This document shows, one piece after another, positions 35,444-45,850 of a stretch of 64,000 bases of DNA. Under the pieces are notes generated by a model. The model ran no database searches. It was not told where the DNA came from and saw only the letters and a program-made list of their open reading frames with translations. This stretch comes from Massospora cicadina (Eukaryota; Entomophthoromycota; Entomophthoromycetes; Entomophthorales; Entomophthoraceae). Every line of letters begins with the position of its first letter. Positions within the stretch are counted from its first letter, which is position 1. The stretch spans positions 186,001 through 250,000 of the forward strand of contig JAKSZP010009192.1 of NCBI GenBank assembly GCA_022478985.1. The letters are read 5' to 3'. Made by a program: the position numbers and the translations under genes.

Positions 35444-37361
35444 AGTTTATTTATTTAACCAAGGTAAGATGACCAGGGATGGACATTAAAAACATAAAGC
35501 AAACACAATGAATCCTCACCAAACAAAATGATCAAACCGCCCAAAATGAGCGGATGACACACAAAATGAAAGCACAACCAACCACGTGGGACAGCGGGAA
35601 CCGCTTATCCCATCATGGTGAAAAGTAGGAGGATCAGGGGGCTCATCCTTGACATCATCTTCACCCCAAAGCAGGGCATGGGCTACAGCGGAGAGAAGGG
35701 GCGTCGGGGCATCAGTGGGATGTGGAGCGTAATTTCCAATGATCAGGGTGGCAGAAAGACAGCGGTTGACCATAAGAGAGATAGTATAATTGGTCAAAGC
35801 TGTTTAAGCTTTCATGCATGCATTGGGGAGCTTTACGAACGTGGCGATTTTAGTGCAGTTGATCTTTGCTTTGAGATTCCGCACTACAGCCACATGCTGG
35901 ATGGTGTCATTGTTAGCTTTGTCTGATTCAATCAACATATTCTTTTGGAGCGTATTGGCTCTGGAGGGGTTATTGGAGAGGGGTTCCTCTTGTGAGCTCG
36001 CTACTAATTTGGCAACAGCTTTGCGGAGAGGATGACAATTTAGCTTAGCCGTTAATTCAACAGCCAGCTGGTGGTCACCACAGAACGTTTCAGCGTTTTG
36101 CTGGGGGGCGAATAAATGAGGTGGTAGCTTAGCATCGTGGTCAGCATACACAAACTGCACAAGTTGGATAGTGGAGTCTTAAATAATTTTACCAGACTTA
36201 CCAACTTCAACCAATAATTCCATGTATTTTGGTTGAATTGAATTGGGGAATTGGCATATGCTGAGGTTTGGTTGGTTTGTTAGAGGACACATGGGAGCAA
36301 ACTGGGGTCCAAGCTGGTGATTTATTGAAGGGATCATTTGTGACACTGGGGCGAGGAGGAGGATGATTGGTGGCTTCGCCGTGGCTGCAGCAACAGGCTT
36401 TGGGGGAGGGGAAGTTAGGATCATGCCCCATACCAAAACTGGTGTGGGGTGGGCAGCATATTGGAAGCTGGCAAATGAAAAATTAGAGCCGTTAAAAACA
36501 GCTAAAGAAGGGCACTTACACTTTGAGTGGTCCAACTCAAAACAGGACGGACAGATTCTCTGCCCACCCTCAACGCAGGCCAAGAATGTATGGTCAGGGG
36601 CAGGAGGAATAATGGCGCAAGGGGCAATTGACAAGGCTTTTTTACAAAATTCAGGGATAATTGTGACATACACCTGAGGCCCAGTGAGGCGTATAGCCCC
36701 ATTTGGGATCACAAATTGTAAGACGTGGGTTACATAGGCAGCCAAACCGTCCATCAGCGCCTGGTGGAGCACTTTGGGAGGGAGGTGGGTGGGCAAACCA
36801 GCAAAAAGAACCACCCAAGTGGTATCCACTGGGAGCTGTTTCCAAATTGTGGGAAGTGGGGTACCCTGGAAAACCAGGGGCACAGTTGCCTCAGTGCTAG
36901 CATCAGCTTCACAGGTGAAGCCGAGATCAAAATACCCCATTATAGTGGTGGAAATCAATAAAACTGGTGGGAGTCATCACTGACTGAGCATTTTCTTAAA
37001 GGCTTGGTCATGGTAAGGGAAAAGTTTTTGATAGTTGACCCTAAGTCCAAAATGCATATTGCTCCAGGGGAGCACCAGGGGGCAATCAGGCACCACTTGG
37101 GTACAAGTGAGGTGGGTGTCATGATCCTTGGGAGGGGTGAATTGTCTCAAGGGTTTTGTTTGAATGGGCAAGCCAGTCTGAGCACATTTTCTTCACAGGA
37201 CAGAAAACAGTGGGGGAAGTTTCACTGGAGCCCACACTGGAGCAGCTGGAGGGGAATCTGAGGACATCAGAGTGAAACTACAGTGGGAGATCAAAATTTG
37301 CTTTTTTTTTCTATAAAATTTGTTTGGAAAGTTACGCTGAGTGGAAAGATAAAAAGGGGTG
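35444..37361 (-). mobile_element. LINE-b, ORF1-only non-LTR element with 10-bp target duplication
   Basis: 1918 bp flanked by ATGTCCAAAC at 35434-35443 and 37362-37371. Removing it and one duplication restores the Gyp-E gag reading MMKSLDINFQNLVL. The minus-strand 3' end has the tail TTAAATAAATAAACT. It contains one long ORF1 frame and no RT or endonuclease, so it is an internally deleted or naturally ORF1-only copy. Its last 60 or so bases resemble the SINE tail at 39118-39172. Confidence 0.88.
35516..37267 (-). pseudogene. LINE-b ORF1 (RNA-binding Gag-like protein), in-frame stops only
   Basis: A single frame of 584 codons, starting at MSSDSPPAAPVWAPVKLPP (37267), interrupted by stops at 37193-37195 (TGA), 36974-36979 (two TGA), 36179-36181 (TAA) and 35804-35806 (TAA), but with no frameshift. 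The middle 259 codons (36179-36958) are intact. They hold a stretch reading TTWVVLFAGLPTHLPPKVLH, RRM-like in feel, and a CX2CX4HX4C knuckle (CPSCFELDHSKCKC) at 36512-36553, as in L1-type ORF1 proteins that coat element RNA. The tail has GNYAPHPTDAPTPLLSA, shared with 57041-57298. Confidence 0.78.
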
Positions 37362-37371
37362 ATGTCCAAAC

Positions 37372-37993
37372 TTTTCATCATTGTTTAGCCTTTTGACAAT
37401 TTCTGTAACTAAACATTGTCATGTCAAATAGTTAGAAAAATGCAGGGGCGTTATCCCAATGAAATGTAGTTAATTTTGGCGCAGCTCTTAAATTTTCATA
37501 GTTTCTCTAGCTACCGCTCTAGGAACAGCTACTCAATTAACTTTAGGAGTGATTTCTAAAGTCATCTCTGAAAGGTCTGTGAATGTGGTTATCATATTTT
37601 GTGGAATACTCAACTTCCCAACTGGAGTTCTTGGGGTCAATTCAGAGCCAGTCACCACATAGGGCTCATATCACATTTATGAGTCTTCAACTCTTTGACT
37701 TTCTTAATTAGTTACTCTATATCTGCACTGCATGCTCATAATTGAACATGATTTGCTTCATGTTCATTTTTCAAGAATGAAACTTTTCAAACTAAGTTTC
37801 CATCCTTTTTCTTTAATGACGTTATTTTTCCTAGTAAATCACCGCCAAAATTAGAGACATCTTCGACTCCTTCCTTGATCTTGGTAACTCTCTCCTCCAA
37901 GGCAACAAATTCCTGATGAACTTCAGAATTTAAGGCGTTCTTGATGTCTGCCAACTCAATCCAGAGTTTTCTTAACTCATCCTTATATGACAT
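37372..37993 (-). pseudogene. Gyp-E gag N-terminal part
   Basis: It starts with ATG at 37993: MSYKDELRKLWIELADIKNA, then VHQEFVALEERVTKIKEGV, a charged heptad-rich helix likely to form a coiled coil. The Gyp-A gag starts MSYKNELQKLWVELDA, confirming the start. The frame is open to 37787, then broken up to the LINE-b junction at 37371. Confidence 0.8.
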
Positions 37994-38023
37994 CTTATAC
38001 TATTGTATCCTACTTAACTATAA

Positions 38024-38041
38024 CCACTGTAGTGAGCACCA
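38024..38041 (-). other. Gyp-E primer-binding site
   Basis: Minus-strand TGGTGCTCACTACAGTGG, two bases after the LTR end (38044). Same core as in Gyp-A and Gyp-C. Confidence 0.7.
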
Positions 38042-38849
38042 ATTGTTAAAATTTATAGGCTTCTTTTCTCATTCATGAAAAATAACTCCTAATTGATAAC
38101 TTGCACAGGTTGGGTTTATGCACTCTCTGAGTTGTCTGCTGATATATGATATATGTTTGATAATAGTATGAAGACTATTATCCATAGTTGAAGAGATAAC
38201 CAGTTTTTGGCCCAACGCTCAACCTTTAATAAACTCAAAATAATTTAAATGTCTTAAATTAAAAATTTATACCCTTATGCCGTCTAACTTGATCCACATT
38301 CAGATCCTTAGTTTATGGCCTTTCCTCTGTCTTGCAGAGTCTCATGGAGTCTACAGCTGTTCACTTCTTAGCTCAGCTTCTCTTCTTAAGGATCCTCAAT
38401 CATTACTCTTTATCCTAATAAAGAGTCCCCAATTAAAGCACAAAGCAATAATTTACTGTGATGAATAGACTAAAATTAATAATAAATTCTGTTAACATCT
38501 TGTTTTATTTGTGAATTATCAGAGAATTTTATAGAGGGAATTCAGCACCCAACCCTTAGTTGGCGCCTCAGCTATGAAACAGAAGCTATTGCCATTTATT
38601 TTCCTTCATCTTCTCATCAGCAATGGTCTTCCCCACCCTGATTAAGATTCTTTTTCAGACAACCTTAAGGCCTAAAATGGAAAGAGTTAAAAAACGTGTC
38701 CCTAACATTTTCTACTTGATCCCAGCAGACTAACTATATTTGGTGAGTGACCTGCTAAGGTAATGGGACTTGTTACCAATTATGGCAGGTTGTGAACCAA
38801 CTGATTGATTCACTAGTTGGAGGTGGCATCACTTGCCTCGCAACTTGCT

Positions 38850-39784
38850 TGTCAGGGACTGGTTTACTACTGACCTGGCTGGGGGTAGCTAGCTAAGAGT
38901 TAGCATAACTAAGGGGTTTAGCCTAGTATGACAAAGACACTAGGGGTGTCCAGGTATAAGGAATGGTGGGTAATCTGGTATGAGAGTTGCTTAAAGACAT
39001 GGCTTCAAAAAGGGGAAAGTTGGAAGGGAGTTTCTTGTAGGCTGTAGTGGAAGATTGGTATTGATAACACTTTAGTAAATAAACTTATTAGTGTTTTCAT
39101 TATAAAAAATATTTATATTTATTTGAGGCAAGCTGACCAGGGGTTGGACATTACCAAAATAAAGAAAGTATTGACATGAAACCTGAGCGGGGTCAACTCT
39201 GTCATAGAAAGTTTTTCATCTCCAGATTGGGACTCAGATTTTTCTGGTTACGTCATGGGTAAGGTTTTTGTGTTATTATACCTACTAACTGCCAATAGCT
39301 TCCTTCGGCTGGCACCCCGATCAATGTGCGAAGGGCGGGAATCGAACCCGCAACCTTCAGGTTGGTAGCTGTATGCCCTACTGACTCACCTTCCACCCCC
39401 TATAAAAAATATTTTTATTGTCTGCAAAGATTAACCAAATTAATGCCTTGGTTTTATATACCTTCCAACTTCCTGGACTTACATAAGCCTAATTGATTTT
39501 TAAACAGTGCGTTATTATTCTCTGGAGCTTATAGGATTGCAACTTGCATGTGATTTTATAAGGCAGTGGATATCGTCCCAGTCTCATCATAAATGCGTTT
39601 TGGTGCAATTAATCGACTCATTACTATTGCAAATAAAGTAATTTAAATGATAATCGAACATTTTCATAACATTCATTCATTTGATATGCAATTATTCGAT
39701 CTAACTTCATCACATATCCTATTGATATGACTGATAATATCTGTAAACTCAGGAATTCTACTAATGTCAGGATTTACCCTGACA
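38850..39784 (-). repeat. Chr-G 3' LTR
   Basis: TGTCAG...CTGACA ends (minus strand TGTCAGGGTAAATCC at 39784). 935 bp, of which 300 are the SINE and its duplicated target; the remaining 635 bp match the 627-bp 5' LTR. Confidence 0.9.
39115..39400 (-). mobile_element. tRNA-derived SINE with LINE-like tail
   Basis: 286 bp flanked by 14-bp duplications TATAAAAAATATTT (39101-39114, 39401-39414). The other Chr-G LTR (near 44176) has one copy of this sequence and no insert, a true empty site. The minus-strand head has Pol III control boxes: A box TGAGTCAGTAGG (39377-39388) and B box GGTTCGATTCC (39338-39348). It has a tRNA-like anticodon stem (CAACC/GGTTG) but no variable loop, so it is not a working tRNA. 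A body of unknown origin follows, then a tail shared with LINE-b. Confidence 0.88.
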
Positions 39785-41100
39785 TCATCCCCCACCAAGG
39801 CTGAATCTACCTGCGAGGCCTTCTTCTTCTATTTCTTTAATTGTTTGCCTGCATTCTTTAAGTTCTCCTAAGGCTCCCAAGTGCTCTCTTCTGCAGGATA
39901 TCCATCCCACTTAACTAGGCATTGCACTTTACCATGATATGTTCATGTCCCTTTTATAGCCTCCATCTCATAATGAGGACAGGTTCCTATAATCAGTGGT
40001 GGTGCTAGCTCTTTGACTTTCTGGTGTGGTAGGGAGCTTATTTTTTGTTCAAGATGGAACAATGGAATACATTGTGAAATTTCACAACCTTCAGGCAATT
40101 CAAGACTGTAAGCCTCCTTTTCTATAACCTCTGTGACCTTTTATGGCCCTACGCGCTGATGGGCAAGTTTCTGACATGGTACATCCAAAGGAATATTACG
40201 AGCATCCAGGTAAACTTGGCTACCTACTTCCAAACCTTACCAGTCACAAGCTTCTCATCTACAAAATCTTTGTAAGTATGTACTGCTCGGTTCAGATTTG
40301 CTAAGCAAAGTTATGCGTTTGATGAATGTTTTGTAAAATTCCCACCCAGGGGGTATCCGCTTCAACATATGACAATGGTTCCCAGTTCACATCATAAGCA
40401 TAGTTAGTTTTGAATGGTGACATTCCAGTTGAAGAATGATCTAGAGTGTTATAACAGAACTGGACCATAGGCAACGACTCAAACCAGTTGTCCTGCTCCG
40501 CATTAACATAGCATCTCAGGCACTGCTCCAACACCTGATTAGCTCTCTCAGTCTGTCCATCAGTCTGCGGATGGTATGCAGTGGATAAACATCTTTTATT
40601 ACAAGATCTACAAGGAGCTGTTTCCAAAAACTCGATGTGAATTTAGGCCCTCTGTCTGAGATCAACTTCTTGGGTGTTACCATGATGCAGAAATAAACAT
40701 TTCTCAAAAACAGACGAGCTATCTCTTTACCTGTGACATTGGTAATAGTTGGAGAAAATAAGCCATTTTAGTAAATCTATCTACCACCAACAACACTGCA
40801 TTGAATCTTTGGGAACGGGGTAGCTCTACTATAATATCCATGGATATTGACTCCCATGGCTTTTGTGCGATTGAAAATAGTTGTAATTGTCCTTCAGGAA
40901 GTCCTTTACTAACCTTGGTGCGCCCACAGATCTCACATCCTGCCACATATTTTAATACATCCCCTCTAAGACCAGGTCATTGGTAAGTTCTTTGAATCAG
41001 TTGGATCATCTTACTCTTTCCAGGGTGTCCTGCCATGCCTACATTGTGGTGCTCGCGCATGACATCCAACCTTAAAGGTCCTTCTGGTACATAAAAACAA
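39785..41100 (-). pseudogene. Chr-G integrase and chromodomain, decayed
   Basis: Zinc-binding remnant CEICGRTKVSKGLPEGQLQ, core SMDIIVELP (Asp 1) in 40719-40946, LISDRGPKFTSSFW (Asp 2) in 40516-40707, and TAYHPQTDGQTERANQVLEQ (Glu) in 40301-40627, ending HSSTGMSPFKTNYAYD. After the SH3-like tail, minus-strand 39846-39945 reads CLVKWDGYPAEESTWEP, stop, ENLKNAG: the core of a chromodomain, which in chromoviruses steers integration toward heterochromatin. Frameshifts separate the blocks. Confidence 0.88.
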
Positions 41101-41164
41101 CCTTTCCAGAATACTGACTGACCCTTAACGAGTAATCCTTTTTGTACCACACACTGTCTAAGTT

Positions 41165-41800
41165 TTAAATGATATCATTCATCACATTCTGACTGAAAGC
41201 ATCATCATTTTGAACATCTAAAATATCATCTACACGGCCCACTAGTACAAGATGAGTTAATAATTCAGCGTGATACTTGGTCTTCAGAAGCACCTGTGTA
41301 TTAAACTCATTAATTTCTTCCTCTTCAGGTATCATGTCAGGACTCTGGCTTAAAAAAATCTGGAACCACGTTGATTTTTCAGGTTTGTAACCAATCTCCA
41401 AGTCATAATCCGCCAGAGTAAGTTCCCATCATTCCTGACGCTGGATCAATTGCTGTGGGGCTAAAAAGTAAGTCAAGTTTCAATGGTTTGTCAAAACTTT
41501 CACTGGGTACTTTGACCCACACAGGTACCAGCGCCAGAGTTTTAGACATTGAACAACGGCCAACATTTCCTTTCGTAGATATGATAGTTGAATTCTGCTG
41601 GGACAAATTTCTTGGAATAGTAGGCTATGGGATGCAGCCTACTATCATCCCACTCCTGCAACAAAACCCCCTCAAAAGCATATCCTGAAGCATCAGTCTC
41701 AACCACGAAGGGCTTTTCATCATTGAGCATTGACAACACAGGTGAAGAAATAAAGGCAGCCTTCAGATCAGGAAAAGATTTTTCCACCACCTGAGAACAT
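41165..41800 (-). pseudogene. Chr-G RNase H, decayed
   Basis: Frame 41542-41790 reads FPDLKAAFISSPVLSMLNDE, VETDASGYAFEGVLLQ, PIAYYSKKFVPAEFNYHIYE. This is the tether and RNase H start of Ty3/Gypsy pol, with the TDAS Asp kept. 41165-41606 continues the domain in two other frames (MIPEEEEINEFNTQV belongs to the following linker). Confidence 0.8.
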
Positions 41801-41829
41801 TTTTATGGAACACTTTCTTATGTAAGACG

Positions 41830-42620
41830 TGTTAAGGGTAACGCAATAAAAAATAATTCTTTGATAAAATCTTTTTAAAGGTTTGCCAAGCCTAAGAAAC
41901 TGTAAACGTCTTTCTGACTATTAGGTGTAGGCCAAAATGTAATGGCATCCACTTTGCTAGGTGCCATGGTGAACACATTCCTGCCCACAACATAACCAAG
42001 AAATTCAACTTCCTCTTGCACAAACTCACATTTTGATAGCTTCACATGCAAGTTGTACTTCCAGGCTGTTCAAAGACTAAATTCAAGTTTAGTAAGTGTT
42101 CCTCCTGCATCTTACTGTAGATCAAAATGTCATCAAGGTAGGTTACGCTGAAGTGGTCCAAATAGCCACCCAGCACCGTATTAAACATTTGTTGAAATGT
42201 ACTAGGTGTGTTGCACAATCCAAATGGCATCACCAGATACTCAAAAAACCCAAATCGTGTCTTAAACACTATTTTCCACTTATCACCTTCTTTTATCCGT
42301 ATCTGGTTGAATGCATCCCTCAAGTCAACTTTGGAAAAGATTGTAGCTCCAAACAATTGGTCACTCAAGTGATCAGCATCAGTAAAGGGATACCGGTTCT
42401 TTATGGTTATATCATTGAGCTTCTGGTAGTTTATACATGGCCGTAGTTCACCGTCCTTCTTACTAACAAACAACATGGATGATGAACAGGGAGAGCGGGA
42501 AACCCGTATAAACCCCTTCTCAAGCATTGTATCCAGATATTCTCTCAGGGCAATTTGTTCCCTCTTATAGCAACTATAAATAGGTACATGGGTGGGCTGC
42601 TTCCCTTCTAGTAAATCAAT
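41830..42620 (-). pseudogene. Chr-G reverse transcriptase
   Basis: An open 161-codon core at 42042-42527: KGFIRVSRSPCSSSMLFVSK, DGELRPCINYQKLNDITIKN, FSKVDLRDAFNQIRI (motif A), FFEYLVMPFGLCNTPSTFQ, and VTYLDDILIYS with the YLDD at 42129-42140 intact. The downstream thumb (FVQEEVEFLGYVVG-like text near 41990) is in another frame. This is the best-kept RT in the window besides Gyp-E. Confidence 0.92.
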
Positions 42621-42829
42621 TGAGTGATCAAAGGATCCATGGGCTGGTAGTTGCTTAGCCTCCTCCAGTTAAAAAAAGTGAAGCCCAATTTTAGAGATAC
42701 GCAGGGATTTTTTCTTTGCAAGGCTCCAATGGACCAACCCGATTTACAGTTGCAGAAATGTCCAAACCTTTATGCTCTTCTAAAACACACTCAATAAGCT
42801 TATCTTTTAGCTTAATTGTGATAGAGTTT

Positions 42830-43135
42830 CTAACCATAATTATGCTGGAGTTCAACCTGTGTCCACCAAGGATACACAAGAATTACAGGATGTGGTGAAC
42901 TAAACAGGACCCAAAACTCAAATTTCATTTTATGTACCCCAAACTTTAAATCAATGTGACGTGAGCAGCAGCAAGTTAAAGACTGTTCGTCTTTCCCCAA
43001 GGTTACTTTCTTAAAAGGTTTCTTTGCATGCAAGCCCAGAATTTTCACTGCATGCTCTGAGATGAAGGTCCCTGAGGCCCCACTGTCCAGCAAAGCCATA
43101 GTTTTCAAACAATTCTTTCCAACATGTAAGTTCAC
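42830..43135 (-). pseudogene. Chr-G aspartic protease
   Basis: 101 open codons: MALLDSGASGTFISEHAVKI has the catalytic DSG. It is followed by VTLGKDEQSL, and the end, PVILVYPWWTQ, corresponds to the usual GMPWL motif but is altered. The linker to RT at 42691-42879 (ISATVNRVGPLEPCKEKIPA) is the expected pre-RT region. Confidence 0.85.
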
Positions 43136-43279
43136 ACTTAATAATGTATAAGATTGAGTTTCCTTCTTTAATGAGGAAACGATGGTCTAGGGTTTCTCTT
43201 CTTGTAATTCTCTTAAGCACAGCATTATTCTGGTCTGCCAACACTCATCACTAGATTCTGTGTGAAAAAAAAATAAAGT

Positions 43280-43690
43280 TTTTTAATGGCAGCGTGGTGG
43301 GGTCATGTATGATTAAATCTTCTAAACGGCTTCCTAACCCCTGTCTGAAGTAAAGTTCTCCCACTCCTTCATATAACTCTGTATTCTGAAAGATATTGAG
43401 GAACATCTGTATGTATACCTCAACAGTTTTACCTTCTGCTGGAAATTCATTAAGACTATCCTTGACTTAATCTAGTATTAGTTTGGGTTGCTGCTGCTCA
43501 CATTTAACTTTTAAATTTCTCATAGTTAATGCACACATTATTATTCTCTTCTAATTTACTTCTAAACCAACTCAGAGGATCACCAGTGAGTTGTTGATCC
43601 ACTTCCATAATTTTCCGTGCATCATCTGAATAGGTCTCAGGAGAAGCTTTAAAATATGCCACCAACAACTCAAGACCTTCTTTCACTTCA
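43280..43690 (-). pseudogene. Chr-G gag, capsid fragment
   Basis: Frame 43504-43686 reads SPETYSDDARKIMEVDQQLT, GDPLSWFRSKLEEN, a Gag capsid start (the usual A..WW..L pattern). Further text to 43280 includes LYFRQGLGSRLEDLI in another frame. No zinc knuckle seen. Confidence 0.72.
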
Positions 43691-43700
43691 TCTAAAGATA

Positions 43701-43925
43701 ATTTTTTTACAAGGGAACTGTAGGGTAAGTCATAGGTGTATGGTTGGCCACAATAACTGTCTGGACTTGACGGGACTAATGCTCCCTTTATAAGTTATTT
43801 TATCTTCCTTTACTTGGGAAAACATCCGCACCAGTAAATGATAACTTCCTATCAACAAGAAAGATATTAAAGCCCCAATAATAAAAGCGCGGTGGGATAT
43901 TTATTATAAATGTTGGCGGTCAAAT
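43701..43925 (-). other. Chr-G leader
   Basis: Between gag and the 5' LTR. No TGG-type primer site directly after the LTR (text ATTTGACCGCCAAC). Some Tf1/sushi-like chromoviruses self-prime; I cannot test that here. Confidence 0.5.
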
Positions 43926-44552
43926 TGTCAGATACTGGTTTACTAGTGACCTGGTTGGTGGTAGCTAACCATGAGTTAGAATAACCAAGGGTTTAGCTCA
44001 ATATGACAAGGACACTAGAGGTGTCCAGGTATACGGAATGGTGTGGAAGCTGGTATGGGAGTTGCTTAAAGACATGTTTTAGAAAGGGGAAGGTTGGAAG
44101 GGAGTTTCTTGTAGGCTGGGGTGATAGATCAGTATTGATAACAATTTAGTTATTCAACTTAATAGTTTTTTTATTATAAAAAATATTTTTGACCACAAAA
44201 ATCAATCAAATGAATGCCTTGGTTTTATATACTATCCTACTTCCTGGACTTACCTAAGCTTAATTGATTTTAAAACAGTGCGTTATTCTTCTCTGGAGCT
44301 TATGGGTTTGCATTTTCATGTGATCTTGAAAGGAAGTGGGAATCGTCTCAGTCCCATCATAAATGTGTTTTGGTGCTATTAATCGACTCAACTCTATTGC
44401 AAATGAAGTAATTTATATGATTAATCGAACATTTTCACTACATTCATTCATTTGATATGAGATTATTTGATCTAACTTCACATATCCTATTTATCTGACT
44501 GATAATATCTGTAATCTTAGGAATTCCACTAATTTCAGGATTTACCCTGACG
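43926..44552 (-). repeat. Chr-G 5' LTR
   Basis: 627 bp. The low end is TGTCAG; the high end is CTGACG, one base off the CTGACA of the other copy. It holds the SINE empty site (TATAAAAAATATTT, 44176-44189). Confidence 0.9.
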
Positions 44553-44854
44553 TTGCTCCTTAAATTCCCAATATGTTGTTGATGAAACCTTATTGATCTG
44601 AATAAGTACATCTGATGGTTAATCATCAATCAACTATCAGATGCCCAATTCAATTGGCAACTATGCCCAATTAGATTTTCAGCATTCAACTGGATTGATC
44701 CCTGATGGATCTTAATCAGGCAAATTACCTAAAATCCTAAAGCATCAATAACACAGAATTATTCAACCAATATCCAATTTAGTCGCCATAGGGAATTATC
44801 CCATGTGATCCATGGTAATCTAGATGGCTGGAAATGTGGGCAAAAATCCCAACA

Positions 44855-45850
44855 ATTGCTTTAACGTGTTCATTCAGTTCTGGATCAAGAAGGTCTAAGA
44901 GTGGCTAACTGCATTCCATACCCAAAAAGGTTTTTCAATTTTTGTGTTATGCCCTTTGGGCTTAAAAATTCCCCTGCTATCTTTCAACGCTGTATTGATG
45001 CAGCTTTCAGGGGACCTTCTGGAGGTATGTGAGGTTGCCTACAAGGGTGATATTCTGTTTTTCCCCTAATCAAGAGTACCCTTCTATTAACCTTTGGAAA
45101 GTGGTGGAGAAGTTAAAAGCAGCTAACCTTACGCTGAAAATTAGTAAATGTGAATTCTTCAAGTCCCAGGTCACCTTCCTGGGCAACGTCATGTTTGACC
45201 AAGGACACATGAGAACACCAGACTTGGAGAAAGAAATTTGTGAGTGGCTTACCCCAACTTCAGTCAAGGAATCGAGGAGTTTTTTGTGGACGTAAACGTT
45301 CTTTAAGAAATTCAAACCTATTCTTTCTGAGCTAAAACGAATTAGTATAAGCAAAGGGGCAAAAGTGCTACATTTGTCCCAGTTTGCAGGATGCCTTCCA
45401 AGCAGTAAAGTGCACCCTTTTGTCCACATCTGTCCTTCGCCACGTAGACCCTAAAAAGGTGCATAATGTGTCTGCACATGCTCAACTTCACCATAGTGGA
45501 TGCCTTAAAACAAATAGGTGTGATGGAATAGAGCATCCAGTGGGATATTTTCTTGGAAAATGTCCCTGCATGAGTTAAACTACGCTGTTTAAGTCAAAGA
45601 GTTGTTGGTAGTGTTTGAAGAGCTTACCTATTGGCGTCAAACACTTGCATGGCTCATCCCAAATGTTCCACATGCGTATAGATCACCATGCCTTATTGTA
45701 CTTCTGCGCACTTCATGTTTTGACCCCATGGCAGACCCGCTGTTATGAGACCCTAGGACCAATTTGTGTTTCCTATAAGTTTACAAAGGGCATGGAGAAT
45801 GGTTTGGCGGATGCTTTGAGCCGGAACTGCACTAGTTGCAAATCCTAATG
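44855..45850 (+). pseudogene. Gyp-D RT remainder and RNase H, decayed
   Basis: RT resumes with text like EWLTAFHTQKGF, then the catalytic box region near 45030 (TGCCTACAAGGGTGATATT, reading YKGD for YMDD), then VTFLGNVMFDQGHM in 45029-45295. RNase H: DAFQAVKCTLLS, IEHPVGYFLGKCP, RIDHHALLYF, and the domain end GMENGLADALSRN at 45795-45833. Stops and shifts are dense. Confidence 0.8.

Larger units (their letters stand above)
38850..44552 (-). mobile_element. Chr-G, chromovirus (Ty3/Gypsy with chromodomain), 5.7 kb
   Basis: LTRs 43926-44552 (5') and 38850-39784 (3', enlarged by a SINE). A perfect 5-bp duplication TTGCT lies at 38845-38849 and 44553-44557. Internal order on the minus strand is gag, protease, RT, RNase H, integrase, chromodomain. 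Catalytic residues of protease, RT (YLDD) and integrase (DDE) are visible, but frames are broken. It is the only element of this clade in the window. Confidence 0.93.
20897..44854 (-). mobile_element. Gyp-E, Ty3/Gypsy element carrying Gyp-F, LINE-b and Chr-G
   Basis: Minus-strand element with 3' LTR 20897-22003 and 5' LTR 38044-44854 (about 1103 bp once Chr-G and its duplication are removed). Gyp-F splits its RT, LINE-b splits its gag, and Chr-G splits its 5' LTR. The host is Gyp-D RT. The low-coordinate end is degenerate (TAGTTAAAA where the other LTR has TGTTAAAA), so the target duplication is not clear; ATT is shared at both sides. Confidence 0.88.
38044..44854 (-). repeat. Gyp-E 5' LTR, split by Chr-G
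   Basis: LTR sequence is 38044-38849 plus 44553-44854. It aligns with the 3' LTR across the join (CAACTTGCTCCTTAAATTCC in 21707-21726 is split here between the two sides). The high end is TGTTGGGATTTTTGCC on the minus strand at 44854. Confidence 0.88.

Noticed and set aside
36363..36983. Several plus-strand ORFs of 65-104 codons
   Set aside because: All lie antisense to the LINE-b ORF1 with its CCHC knuckle; shadow frames.
39325..39400. Functional tRNA gene on the minus strand
   Set aside because: A and B boxes are good, but the variable loop is missing, the anticodon loop is short, the acceptor stem does not pair, and it is the head of a duplicated-target insertion. Called a SINE.
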